This document shows, piece by piece, positions 45,791-53,743 of a stretch of DNA of 64,000 bases; within the stretch, counting starts at the first letter, position 1, and every line of letters begins with the position of its first letter. Made by a program: the position numbers and the translations under genes. The notes below the pieces were generated by a model. That model was not told the DNA's origin and ran no database searches. It worked only from the letters and a program-made list of their open reading frames with translations. The DNA is from Thalassobacter stenotrophicus (GTDB lineage: Bacteria > Pseudomonadota > Alphaproteobacteria > Rhodobacterales > Rhodobacteraceae). The stretch lies in assembly GCF_001458315.1 (NCBI RefSeq), contig NZ_CYRX01000010.1, positions 62,001-126,000 on the forward strand, read 5' to 3'.

Positions 45791-47146
45791 TCACTTTAGG
45801 TCGTCCCAGCGGGCTTGGATGCCTTCGGCCACGGTTTTGGCATCTTCGCCCGTGACGTAGTCGACCATGCCCGTCCAAAACGCGCCTGCGCCAATCTCAC
45901 CCGGCATCAGGTCCGATGCATCAAAGCGGAAGGTCGTCGCGTTGCGCAGGATTTCGCCTTGGGCGCGGCTGCTGTCGTCGATGTAGGTCATCGGGTTCAC
46001 GCCTGCGTGCGCCGTCAAAAATCCGCCCTGTGCCATCCATGTTTCATGGGCGACGGGCAGCTTCAGGAACTCCAGCATCGCCGTCGCGGCCTCGGACGGG
46101 TCCGTCACGGAAAACAACGTCCCCGCACCCAGCACGGGCTTGCCTAGGTCTTTGTCCGCAAAGGCCGGAAAGTAGAAGAAATCCACGTCTTGGCCCATGG
46201 TCGTCCCATCTGGGAAAAACGCCGGGATAAACGATGCCTGACGGTGCATGTAGCATTGGGGCGGGATCGCAAATAGGCCCGATGGGCTGTCGCGGAAATC
46301 GGTGTTGGCCACCGCGCTCACGCCACCGTTCACAAAGGCCTCGTTGCGCGCAAATACGCCGAATTTCTCAATTGCCTCGATGACTTTGGGGTCATCAAAG
46401 CCGATCTCATTGCGGACCCAAGCGTCGTAATCCTCTGGCGCGTTGATCCGCAGCATGATGTCTTCGACCCAGTCGGTCGCGGGCCAACCGGTGGCCGCCC
46501 CTGACCCCAGACCGATACACCAAGGCGTGCCGCCATCCGCTGCGATCTGATCCGTCAGCGCGAGCAGATCTTCCATGGTTTCAGGCAGGTCATAGCCCGC
46601 CTCATCAAAGGCATCGGGCGAATACCAAACTAGCGATTTCAGATCGACACGGTAGAACATGCCGTAAAACCCCGATGCGCCATCCGCACCTGGATAGGTC
46701 GCGAGATCGACCCATGACTGGCCAGCCGCATAGTTCCGCGCCACCCAATCTGCGGTGTCTTGTGGCAATGGCGTCAGCAACCCCTGACTGGCCAAGTCCG
46801 CCGCAAGGCCCGGCTGCGGGAACACCGCCAAATTCGGCGCAGAGCCTGAGCGCGCTGAAATCACGATATCCTGTTCGAAGCTGTCGGAGCCTGAGTATTG
46901 CACCTGCGCGCCTGTGGCGGCCTCAAAGTAGGCCAGAACCACCTCAAACTTGTCTTTCTCTGCCCCGGTCCATGGTCCTGAGATCGTTAAGGTTTGACCC
47001 GACAGGTCAGTGTCCTCAGCAAAGGCGGTGTAACTGTCCCAAGAAAACGCGCCCTCTCCCGGCGCGAAGGGCAGATGTCCGTCGGCGTTTGCCATGGCGG
47101 GCCATAGCGCACAGGACGCCACGCAGCACAACAGTGCTTTCTTCAT
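45791..47146 (-). CDS. aglE: Alpha-glucoside ABC transporter binding protein AglE
   Basis: This 451-residue periplasmic protein starts with a signal peptide (KKALLCCVASCALWPAMANA, cleavage near residue 21) and belongs to the extracellular solute-binding family 1. The segments ISGPWTGAEKDKFEVVLAYFEAATG and VKYSGS-like QYSGSDSFEQDI follow, typical of AglE. It binds alpha-glucosides for AglFG-K. GGGAGG precedes ATG 47146. It is the first gene of the operon and lies opposite aglR. Confidence 0.93.
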   Translation of the reverse strand: MKKALLCCVASCALWPAMANADGHLPFAPGEGAFSWDSYTAFAEDTDLSGQTLTISGPWTGAEKDKFEVVLAYFEAATGAQVQYSGSDSFEQDIVISARSGSAPNLAVFPQPGLAADLASQGLLTPLPQDTADWVARNYAAGQSWVDLATYPGADGASGFYGMFYRVDLKSLVWYSPDAFDEAGYDLPETMEDLLALTDQIAADGGTPWCIGLGSGAATGWPATDWVEDIMLRINAPEDYDAWVRNEIGFDDPKVIEAIEKFGVFARNEAFVNGGVSAVANTDFRDSPSGLFAIPPQCYMHRQASFIPAFFPDGTTMGQDVDFFYFPAFADKDLGKPVLGAGTLFSVTDPSEAATAMLEFLKLPVAHETWMAQGGFLTAHAGVNPMTYIDDSSRAQGEILRNATTFRFDASDLMPGEIGAGAFWTGMVDYVTGEDAKTVAEGIQARWDDLK

Positions 47147-47451
47147 TCTAATTCCTCCCTCGTCACACCCAGCAATCAAACCAAAGCCAGCACAACGAAA
47201 CGCATGTTTTTAATGTCTTGGGTTACAGCGTGGCGTATTTGAAAGCGCTTTGGCAAGCCTTAATCGAAACAAATTGGCCTTGGATATTCTGCGCGTTGGA
47301 CCAGCCCGGTACCGACGACCAGAGCCATACGTCTCTATCACGATTACGCTGAATAATGCGGTAGCCTTGCCTTCGCCCTTCGCATTCTTTGACAAAAACT
47401 AAGGGGGCCCCTACCGTTAACGCACAATTTATTTCCCGAAAGCCTTTACCC
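47147..47451. promoter_or_regulatory. Divergent aglE/aglR control region
   Basis: This 305-nt region holds the promoters of the agl operon (minus) and aglR (plus). The AT content rises toward both genes. The palindrome at 47242-47251 is the clearest control element. If aglR starts at an upstream TTG (47389) the region is shorter. I cannot assign -35/-10 boxes with confidence. Confidence 0.5.
47242..47251. promoter_or_regulatory. Candidate AglR (LacI-family) operator
   Basis: AAAGCGCTTT is a perfect 10-bp palindrome with a central CG, the classic half-site pattern of LacI-family operators. It lies about 95 nt before the aglE start, between the operon and its divergent LacI-type regulator. Confidence 0.65.
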
Positions 47452-48513
47452 GTGAACCTCAAACAATTGTCAGAAAAACTAGGGCTGTCGCAAACGACAG
47501 TGTCTCGTGCTTTGGGCGGTTATCCAGAGGTAAAGGCCGCGACCCGCGAACGCGTACACCAAGCCGCGCTAGCGTATAATTATAAGCCCTCGCGCCGGGC
47601 GACATCGTTGGCCACCGGCCGATCCATGGCCATCGGGCACGTCATCCCCTTGTCTAGCAATCACGAAATGGTGAACCCAGTTTTCGCGGATTTCATCGCG
47701 GGCGCGAGCGAGGTTTATGCCACAGCCGGGTACGATATGCTTGTGTCCGTCGTCAGTGATACGGATGAGCTACGTACCTACCGCGACTTGGCGGGCAAAG
47801 GCACTGTAGACGGTGTGATCGTCCACGCCCCCGTACCCCAAGACACACGGATCAAGGTCCTGCACGATCTGGGCCTGCCGTTCGTCGTGCATGGCAGGGC
47901 AGAGCCGCAGGCGATCGAGTATTCCTATGTGGATATCAACAATTACGGTGCTTTTACGACGGCCACCCACATGCTGTTGGACCTTGGGCATGAACGCATT
48001 GGCCTGCTGAACGGGACCAAAGGTGTCGATTACGCCGACCAGCGTGAGCGCGCCTATTGCGAAACACTGGCCGCGCGGGGCTTTGCCCCTGCCCCCGATT
48101 TAATCACCAACAATGAGATGACCGAACATGCGGGCTACGATGGGGCAAAGCGGCTGTTGTCCGCCGCGAACCCACCGACCGCATTCTTGGCGTCATCCGT
48201 GGTGATCGCGCTTGGGGTGCACCGCGCGCTTGCGGAACTTGGGCTCAAGCTAGGGCGCGATATTTCCGTTGTCTGTCATGATGATGCGCTGTCCTACATC
48301 GGCAACGGGGGTGAGACGCCTTTATTCACCGGCACGCGGTCTTCGGTTCGGGCGGCGGGGCGGCGATGTGCTGAACTGCTGCTTGATCGCATTGCATCGC
48401 CCACCGCACCCCACACCCAAGAGGTCTGGGATGTCACCCTACACATGGGCCAGTCGACTGGGCCCGCGCCACGCCACACAGCGGCGCAGGTGACATCGGC
48501 CCACGACGCGTGA
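47452..48513 (+). CDS. aglR: LacI-family transcriptional regulator AglR
   Basis: This 353-residue repressor has an N-terminal LacI helix-turn-helix (NLKQLSEKLGLSQTTVSRALGGYPEVKAATRERV at residues 2-35), a hinge with RRATSLATGRS, and a periplasmic-binding-like sugar domain. It should repress aglEFGAK until an alpha-glucoside binds. I prefer GTG 47452 because the HTH starts directly after it, as in known AglR proteins; a TTG at 47389 would add 21 unconserved residues. It is divergent from aglE across the candidate operator. Confidence 0.92.
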   Translation: MNLKQLSEKLGLSQTTVSRALGGYPEVKAATRERVHQAALAYNYKPSRRATSLATGRSMAIGHVIPLSSNHEMVNPVFADFIAGASEVYATAGYDMLVSVVSDTDELRTYRDLAGKGTVDGVIVHAPVPQDTRIKVLHDLGLPFVVHGRAEPQAIEYSYVDINNYGAFTTATHMLLDLGHERIGLLNGTKGVDYADQRERAYCETLAARGFAPAPDLITNNEMTEHAGYDGAKRLLSAANPPTAFLASSVVIALGVHRALAELGLKLGRDISVVCHDDALSYIGNGGETPLFTGTRSSVRAAGRRCAELLLDRIASPTAPHTQEVWDVTLHMGQSTGPAPRHTAAQVTSAHDA

Positions 48514-48824
48514 CCACGCGACAGCGGTTAATTTGCTGATGGACAGCAATTTTGTCAGCTTTTATGGCGTCATAGGGCGCGTTGGATTTTTCAGCGCACA
48601 GGCCGTTCCTGCGAATTTTGACACAGTTTGCCCCGCATGTTTTGCCGGATGATTATGCGGCATTGTTTGGCTACGCCGGGCGATTGATTGTTTTGGCGTG
48701 AAAAACTGAACCTCGAGTAACCGTTTCTTAGCATCCTTCAGTCTATCTCGGGGTCAGATCGAGATTGAAAGGGACGCGCTTTGAACCTGCCTATGACCCA
48801 ATTCCTGTGCAATGCGGTGTGATC
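48514..48824. promoter_or_regulatory. Upstream region of the chemotaxis operon
   Basis: This 311-nt gap between aglR and the STAS gene holds no convincing gene. It is relatively AT-rich and should contain the che operon promoter. A GCTGA...TCAGC inverted repeat near 48534-48560 is short. I see no clear sigma-28 box. Confidence 0.35.
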
Positions 48825-49103
48825 ATGGCCTCTGTCATTGCTCTTCCCGCCCGTGTTGATCTGTCGGCCAGTATTGACCTGCGCGACCGCCTTTTATCTG
48901 GCTCCAGCGATGTCACGATTGATGCATCCAGCGTCAATATTCTGACCACGCCGGGGCTACAGGTTCTGCTAGCGGCCAAGCCGCATTTAGCGGCGGACAG
49001 TCGGGCTCTTACGATTGATGCGCCCTCCGCCGAATTTCTTAGCTGTTTGACCAGCTTTGGCACCGACCTTTCCGCAATCCAAACCGAAGGGGCGGCTCCA
49101 TGA
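48825..49103 (+). CDS. STAS-domain protein of the chemotaxis operon
   Basis: This 92-residue protein fits a single STAS domain: a first strand SVIALPARVDLSASIDLRDRLL, then VTIDASSVNILTTPGLQVLLAA, where the phospho-acceptor Ser of anti-anti-sigma factors would fall in the TT pair near residues 45-46. Its role in chemosensing is unknown; it may relay a phosphorylation or binding signal. Its stop overlaps cheY by 4 nt. The start is uncertain: ATG 48825 lacks a strong ribosome site, and a TTG at 48765 is also in frame. Confidence 0.75.
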   Translation: MASVIALPARVDLSASIDLRDRLLSGSSDVTIDASSVNILTTPGLQVLLAAKPHLAADSRALTIDAPSAEFLSCLTSFGTDLSAIQTEGAAP

Positions 49104-49462
49104 ATGTTCTCGCCGTAGATGACAGTCGCACCATCCGAAACATGGTCACGCTTGCGCTGACCCAAGCCGGCATAACCTCCCAAGTGGCCGAGGATGGTGT
49201 GCATGGGCTTGAGGTTTTGTCGCAGATGGCACCGGACGCGATCATCACTGACATCAATATGCCACGCATGGACGGGTTCGAATTCATCCAAGAGGTTCGC
49301 AAACAAGATGCCTATCAAGGCATTCCCATCCTCGTGCTCACAACCGAAAGCGCGCAAGACATGAAGCTGCGCGCCCGACAAGCCGGTGCCACCGGTTGGA
49401 TCGTAAAGCCGTTTGACCCAGCCAAGTTGGTTGGGGCCCTGCGCATGGTCACGGGGGGCTAA
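49100..49462 (+). CDS. cheY: Chemotaxis response regulator CheY
   Basis: This 120-residue single receiver domain has the acidic pair Asp7-Asp8, phospho-acceptor Asp51 (ITDINMPRMDG), the switch Thr in LTTES, and the Lys in VKPFDP. It would be phosphorylated by CheA and act on the flagellar motor or as a phosphate sink. It overlaps the STAS gene and is 3 nt from cheA. A second CheY-like gene lies at the end of the operon. Confidence 0.94.
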   Translation: MNVLAVDDSRTIRNMVTLALTQAGITSQVAEDGVHGLEVLSQMAPDAIITDINMPRMDGFEFIQEVRKQDAYQGIPILVLTTESAQDMKLRARQAGATGWIVKPFDPAKLVGALRMVTGG

Positions 49463-49465
49463 TTC

Positions 49466-51646
49466 ATGGACCCAATGGCAGAAATCAAAGCGTCATTCTT
49501 TGTTGAATGTAGCGAACTTCTCGAAAGCCTCGAAGAAGGGTTATTGCAGGTTCAGGGCGGTGATACCGATCCTGAAACTGTCAATGCGGTGTTCCGTGCA
49601 GTCCATTCGATCAAGGGCGGTGCGGGTGCCTTTGGGTTGGACGATCTCGTCCACTTCGCGCACCGATTTGAAACGGTCTTGGATGAGGTGAGATCAGACC
49701 GCCTCGCGATAGACGCTGATGCGGTTCTGCTCTTTTTAAAATCAGCGGATTCTTTGTCCGATTTGGTCGCCGCAGCCCGGGATGAAACGCCCGTGGATGA
49801 GGCTAAGAATACGGTCGTTATTGCCGAATTAGAAACACTGATGCCCGGAGGAGGCGATACCAACGAGACCAGCAACGATGCCGATCAGGAGCTAAACTTC
49901 GCTCCGATGACGCTGTCGCTCGACCTGCCCGCCATCGGCAGCCAAGTGGACGCGGATATCGGTGAGGTCACGGATGAGGCAGCGGCTACAACGCCAGTCT
50001 GGACGATCCGCTTCACCACAGAGAAAGGCTTAAATCAAAGCGGCAACGAACCCCTATTTTTGATGCGAGCCCTCGCCGAATTGGGACCGGTCACGGCTAT
50101 CTGTGACACCGCAGATCTGCCTTCGCTTAAGGTGCTTGACCCTAGCCAAACCAACTTGCACTGGGACCTCACGCTGTCAGCCGACACGTCACAAACCGAC
50201 ATTGAAGAGGTGTTTGAGTTTGCCCAGGGGCTATGTACCCTCGCAATCACCAAGAATACATCAGACCAAAGCACGCCAGACACAGCTGACATAGAAGCGC
50301 TACCTGATCTTCCAGACCTTCCTGCCTTGCCAGATTTACCCGCGCCCTCAGTAGATGACCAAGCACCGGCGCAACCTGCCACAGAGAACACCCCGCATGA
50401 GGCCCCTAAACCACCAGCCCCTACACCCACCAAAGCCGCACCCGTCGCGGCAACCGTACGCGTGGATCTGGAGCGGATCGACCGGCTTGTTAACCTTGTG
50501 GGTGAGTTGGTCATCAATCAAGCCATGCTTTCACAGAGTCTTTCGGCTCAGAACTTGACCTCGAATACAACGATCTCGACCGGTCTAGATGAATTCCAAC
50601 AACTGACCCGGGACATCCAAGACTCAGTCATGGCTATCCGTGCGCAACCCGTTAAACCTTTGTTCCAAAGAATGTCACGGATCGTGCGTGAAGCCGCCCA
50701 TGACACGCACAAAAAGGTGCGATTGGTGCTAGAGGGCGAAGCAACAGAGATCGACAAGACGGTCATCGAACGCCTCGCTGATCCGCTTACCCACATGATC
50801 CGCAACGCCGTCGATCATGGCTTGGAAACACCCGAAAAACGGGAGCAGTCCGACAAAGACCCCGAGGGTACGATCCACCTGCGCGCCACGCATAGGTCAG
50901 GCCGCGTTGTCATCGAAATTCAAGATAACGGTGCGGGCATCAACCGTGAGCGCGTGTTGTCAATCGCTCAAAGCAAAGGACTGGTTCCAACAGATGCCGT
51001 CCTAAGCGACGCCGAAATCGACAACCTTTTGTTCATGCCTGGTTTTTCCACTGCCACAGAAATCTCCAACCTCTCAGGTCGTGGTGTAGGTATGGACGTG
51101 GTCAAACGGGCCATTCAATCTCTCGGTGGGCGGATTTCAATCCAATCAACCCCGGGACACGGCTCGACATTCTCGATCAGCCTGCCCCTCACCCTCGCGG
51201 TCCTAGATGGGATGGTGATCGAGGTTTCTGAGCAAACGATGGTTGTGCCCCTATCCTCCATTGTAGAAACGCTGACGCTTGCGGACGCAGAGATTCAAAC
51301 CTTGGATCAAGGCACCCAAGTTGTTCACATCCGTGGTAAATTTGTTCCGCTGTTGGACCTAGCCGTCGAGTTTGGGTACCGCGCGCCGAACGTCATTCCC
51401 GAAGATGCCGTTGTCCTCTTTATCAGCGCCGAGGACGGTGAGCCCTACGCGTTGGTTGTGGATACAATCCATGAACAGCGGCAAGTCGTCATTAAGGGCC
51501 TCGCGGACAGCTACGGCTATGTCCCTGGCGTTGCGGCAGCAACAATCCTAGGCGACGGCAAAATCGCCCTCATCCTTGATCCCGTAGATCTTATCGCGCG
51601 CGCCGGTTCACCGGATACACCCACCGCCCTTTCCATGGCAGGATAG
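49466..51646 (+). CDS. cheA: Chemotaxis histidine kinase CheA
   Basis: This 726-residue kinase has the P1 phosphotransfer domain (His47 in AVHSIKGGAGAFG), a P2-like region around residues 165-275, a long linker of Pro-Asp-Leu repeats (about 285-330), the dimerisation helix pair (RIDRLVNLVGELVINQAML), the ATPase domain with MIRNAVDHGLE, IQDNGAGIN and GRGVGMDVV, and a C-terminal CheW-like domain. It reads receptor state and phosphorylates the two CheY-type proteins. It is 3 nt from both neighbours, cheY and cheW. Confidence 0.96.
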   Translation: MDPMAEIKASFFVECSELLESLEEGLLQVQGGDTDPETVNAVFRAVHSIKGGAGAFGLDDLVHFAHRFETVLDEVRSDRLAIDADAVLLFLKSADSLSDLVAAARDETPVDEAKNTVVIAELETLMPGGGDTNETSNDADQELNFAPMTLSLDLPAIGSQVDADIGEVTDEAAATTPVWTIRFTTEKGLNQSGNEPLFLMRALAELGPVTAICDTADLPSLKVLDPSQTNLHWDLTLSADTSQTDIEEVFEFAQGLCTLAITKNTSDQSTPDTADIEALPDLPDLPALPDLPAPSVDDQAPAQPATENTPHEAPKPPAPTPTKAAPVAATVRVDLERIDRLVNLVGELVINQAMLSQSLSAQNLTSNTTISTGLDEFQQLTRDIQDSVMAIRAQPVKPLFQRMSRIVREAAHDTHKKVRLVLEGEATEIDKTVIERLADPLTHMIRNAVDHGLETPEKREQSDKDPEGTIHLRATHRSGRVVIEIQDNGAGINRERVLSIAQSKGLVPTDAVLSDAEIDNLLFMPGFSTATEISNLSGRGVGMDVVKRAIQSLGGRISIQSTPGHGSTFSISLPLTLAVLDGMVIEVSEQTMVVPLSSIVETLTLADAEIQTLDQGTQVVHIRGKFVPLLDLAVEFGYRAPNVIPEDAVVLFISAEDGEPYALVVDTIHEQRQVVIKGLADSYGYVPGVAAATILGDGKIALILDPVDLIARAGSPDTPTALSMAG

Positions 51647-51649
51647 AAA

Positions 51650-52117
51650 ATGACCCACGACCCAACAGATGCCTCTAACAGCGACCTGGAGCTTTTGGCC
51701 TTTCGCGTAGGAGAGCAAGAGTACTCCGTCGATATTATGAAAGTCCGTGAAATCCGCGGATGGTCACCCGCCACATCCCTGCCACATGCACCTGACTATG
51801 TCCGCGGCGTCATTAATCTTAGGGGGGCAGTCCTGCCCATAGTTGACCTTAGTGCACGGCTCGGGATGGATCCGATCGAAGCAACCTCACGCAATGTCAT
51901 CATCGTGATGCAGCTCGAAACCCAAACCTTGGGCGTTTTAGTCGATGCCGTATCTGACATTCTGACCCTGCAAAAATCCGATATCCAACCGCCACCGGAA
52001 CTTGCAAACGGCAAAGCGAGCTCATTCATCAGCGGCCTAACGATAGTGGAGGACCGCATGATCCGCGTCATCGACCTTGCGGGTGTTTTGCCTGAAACAG
52101 GGCAAGCGGCCGCTTGA
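51650..52117 (+). CDS. cheW: Chemotaxis coupling protein CheW
   Basis: This 155-residue adaptor links receptors to CheA. It shows the CheW pattern: LLAFRVGEQEYSVDIMKVREIRGW near residues 15-38, PDYVRGVINLRGAVLPIVDLSARLGM, and VDAVSDILTL. It follows cheA by 3 nt, and its stop overlaps the cheR start (TTGA). Confidence 0.96.
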   Translation: MTHDPTDASNSDLELLAFRVGEQEYSVDIMKVREIRGWSPATSLPHAPDYVRGVINLRGAVLPIVDLSARLGMDPIEATSRNVIIVMQLETQTLGVLVDAVSDILTLQKSDIQPPPELANGKASSFISGLTIVEDRMIRVIDLAGVLPETGQAAA

Positions 52118-52962
52118 ACCAAATGCGCACCCAACGTTCCGAACTAAGCGAAGCAGACTTTCAAGCTGTATCGAAACTTGCCTATGACGAGGCCGGTCTC
52201 GTTTTACCCGCCTCAAAAAAGGCATTCGTTTATTCGCGGCTCCAAAAGCGATTGCGTCACCTCAAACTCGGAACTTTCGAAGACTATTGTGCCTTGCTTC
52301 GGCAGAACGACCCAGATGGTGAGGCCGAACGCATCAACCTGATTTCAGCTCTCACAACAAACGTCACCCAATTCTTTCGCGAAGCTCATCATTTTGAATT
52401 ATTTGGCAAAGAGGTTCTTCCGGGGATGGTAGAAGCGGCACGCAAAGGCGATCCCGTACGCATTTGGTCCGCAGGCTGTTCTGCCGGACAAGAGCCTTTT
52501 ACAATCGCGGCCTACTGCCTGAAACATGCGCCCCAACTTGCAACAGCCGACTTTAGAGTTCTCGCATCAGATATTGACCCCAACGTCCTGCATCATGGCC
52601 TAGCCGGGGTTTACCCTGAGGACAGCCTGCCAGACGACCGATCAGATTACTTCAGCGATTTAATTGAAGCGACCGAGAATCCAAAAGACTTCCGCTTCAA
52701 AGAAAACGTCAAAAAACTGATTGCGTTTCGGAAACTCAATCTCCTGAGAGATTGGCCTTTTTCAGGTCGATTTGATGCTATTTTCTGCCGAAACGTGGCG
52801 ATTTACTTCGACCTGCCGACCCAGCAGGGGCTTTTCGAAAAATTTGGCAAACAGCTGAAACCAAAAGGCTGGCTGTTCGTCGGCCACAGTGAGCGCGTCA
52901 ACCTCGACACCAACAAGGCGTTCCGTTCCGCTGGTCTGACCAGCTACCAACGCACCGAATAA
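52114..52962 (+). CDS. cheR: Chemoreceptor methyltransferase CheR
   Basis: This 282-residue enzyme methylates glutamates of chemoreceptors with S-adenosylmethionine. It has the N-terminal helical CheR domain, then IWSAGCSAGQEPFTIAAYCL (SAM motif), LASDIDPNVL, and FDAIFCRNVAIYFD. The start may be TTG 52114, overlapping the cheW stop, or ATG 52123. No partner methylesterase cheB or receptor gene is in the operon. Confidence 0.95.
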   Translation: MNQMRTQRSELSEADFQAVSKLAYDEAGLVLPASKKAFVYSRLQKRLRHLKLGTFEDYCALLRQNDPDGEAERINLISALTTNVTQFFREAHHFELFGKEVLPGMVEAARKGDPVRIWSAGCSAGQEPFTIAAYCLKHAPQLATADFRVLASDIDPNVLHHGLAGVYPEDSLPDDRSDYFSDLIEATENPKDFRFKENVKKLIAFRKLNLLRDWPFSGRFDAIFCRNVAIYFDLPTQQGLFEKFGKQLKPKGWLFVGHSERVNLDTNKAFRSAGLTSYQRTE

Positions 52963-52976
52963 ATGAGAGGCAAATA

Positions 52977-53363
52977 ATGGCACTCCGAGATCAACTCAAA
53001 GTCCTGGTCGTGGACGACATGGCTACGAGCCGTGGCTTAATCCTGAATGCGCTCGACTCTTTCGGGATCACACAAGTGGAATATGCCGACAATGGCCTCA
53101 CGGCGATGCATCAACTAAAGGCAAGCCCTGCGCACCTCGTGATTTCGGACTACAACATGCCGGAAATGGATGGCTTGCGTTTGCTGCAACACATCCGCCA
53201 CGATCCAACTACACGTGGCACCGGGTTCATCCTCATTACCGGCAAAGCCGATGCGCAAATCGTCGGTACCGGCAAACAGTTGGGCATGAATAACTTTCTC
53301 AAAAAACCATTCACACCCGTTGAAATGCGCGATTGCATCGAAGCCGTTGTGGGCAAGCTTTAA
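52977..53363 (+). CDS. Second CheY-like response regulator
   Basis: This 128-residue receiver domain has Asp13-Asp14, phospho-acceptor Asp58 (VISDYNMPEMDG), the switch Thr in LITGKAD, and Lys in KKPFTP. Its sequence resembles the CheY that controls the motor in alphaproteobacteria more than the first copy does, but which copy drives the motor is not certain. GAGAGG precedes the ATG. It is followed after 3 nt by the small CheZ/CheT-like gene, which may act on it. Confidence 0.93.
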   Translation: MALRDQLKVLVVDDMATSRGLILNALDSFGITQVEYADNGLTAMHQLKASPAHLVISDYNMPEMDGLRLLQHIRHDPTTRGTGFILITGKADAQIVGTGKQLGMNNFLKKPFTPVEMRDCIEAVVGKL

Positions 53364-53366
53364 AAA

Positions 53367-53723
53367 ATGAACCCTTTGCCAACTGAGCCAACGGAGCTTC
53401 AAGCCGTCATCGCGCAGGAATTGTCTCGTCTGTCTGCAACCGCCAAGGATGTCGAAACCCACCTAGAAGATGCTCTGGGCGGTGATACCCTACAAGAAAC
53501 CACAATCACGGGTATTCAACAGATTGACGAATTGGCGCAGGTCCTTGAACAACTGTCCCATCTGATGACCCATGCTTCACAAGTGACGCCGATACCTCAA
53601 GACGAGGCCACTATCTTGATAGACGTAGTCAATTTGACCAGCTTGCAACACAGACTTCAGGGTCTGGCCGAGCCAAAAGCGGCACAATCCAACGCGTCGA
53701 GCGAGGACATAGAGTTCTTTTAG
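53367..53723 (+). CDS. Small CheZ/CheT-like protein, candidate CheY-P phosphatase
   Basis: This 118-residue protein appears mostly alpha-helical. Residues 50-67 read IQQIDELAQVLEQLSHLM and contain a DxxxQ pattern (Asp54, Gln58) with a Gln two residues before the Asp; CheZ uses QDxxxQ with the Gln entering the CheY active site. A disordered link follows and the protein ends SSEDIEFF, an acidic-hydrophobic tail like the CheZ C-terminal CheY-binding peptide. As I recall, CheT of Sinorhizobium meliloti is a similar-size che-operon protein with DxxxQ. Last gene of the operon, directly after a cheY. The function is inferred. Confidence 0.6.
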   Translation: MNPLPTEPTELQAVIAQELSRLSATAKDVETHLEDALGGDTLQETTITGIQQIDELAQVLEQLSHLMTHASQVTPIPQDEATILIDVVNLTSLQHRLQGLAEPKAAQSNASSEDIEFF

Positions 53724-53743
53724 ATTGCCATCTAAAGCAGCCG

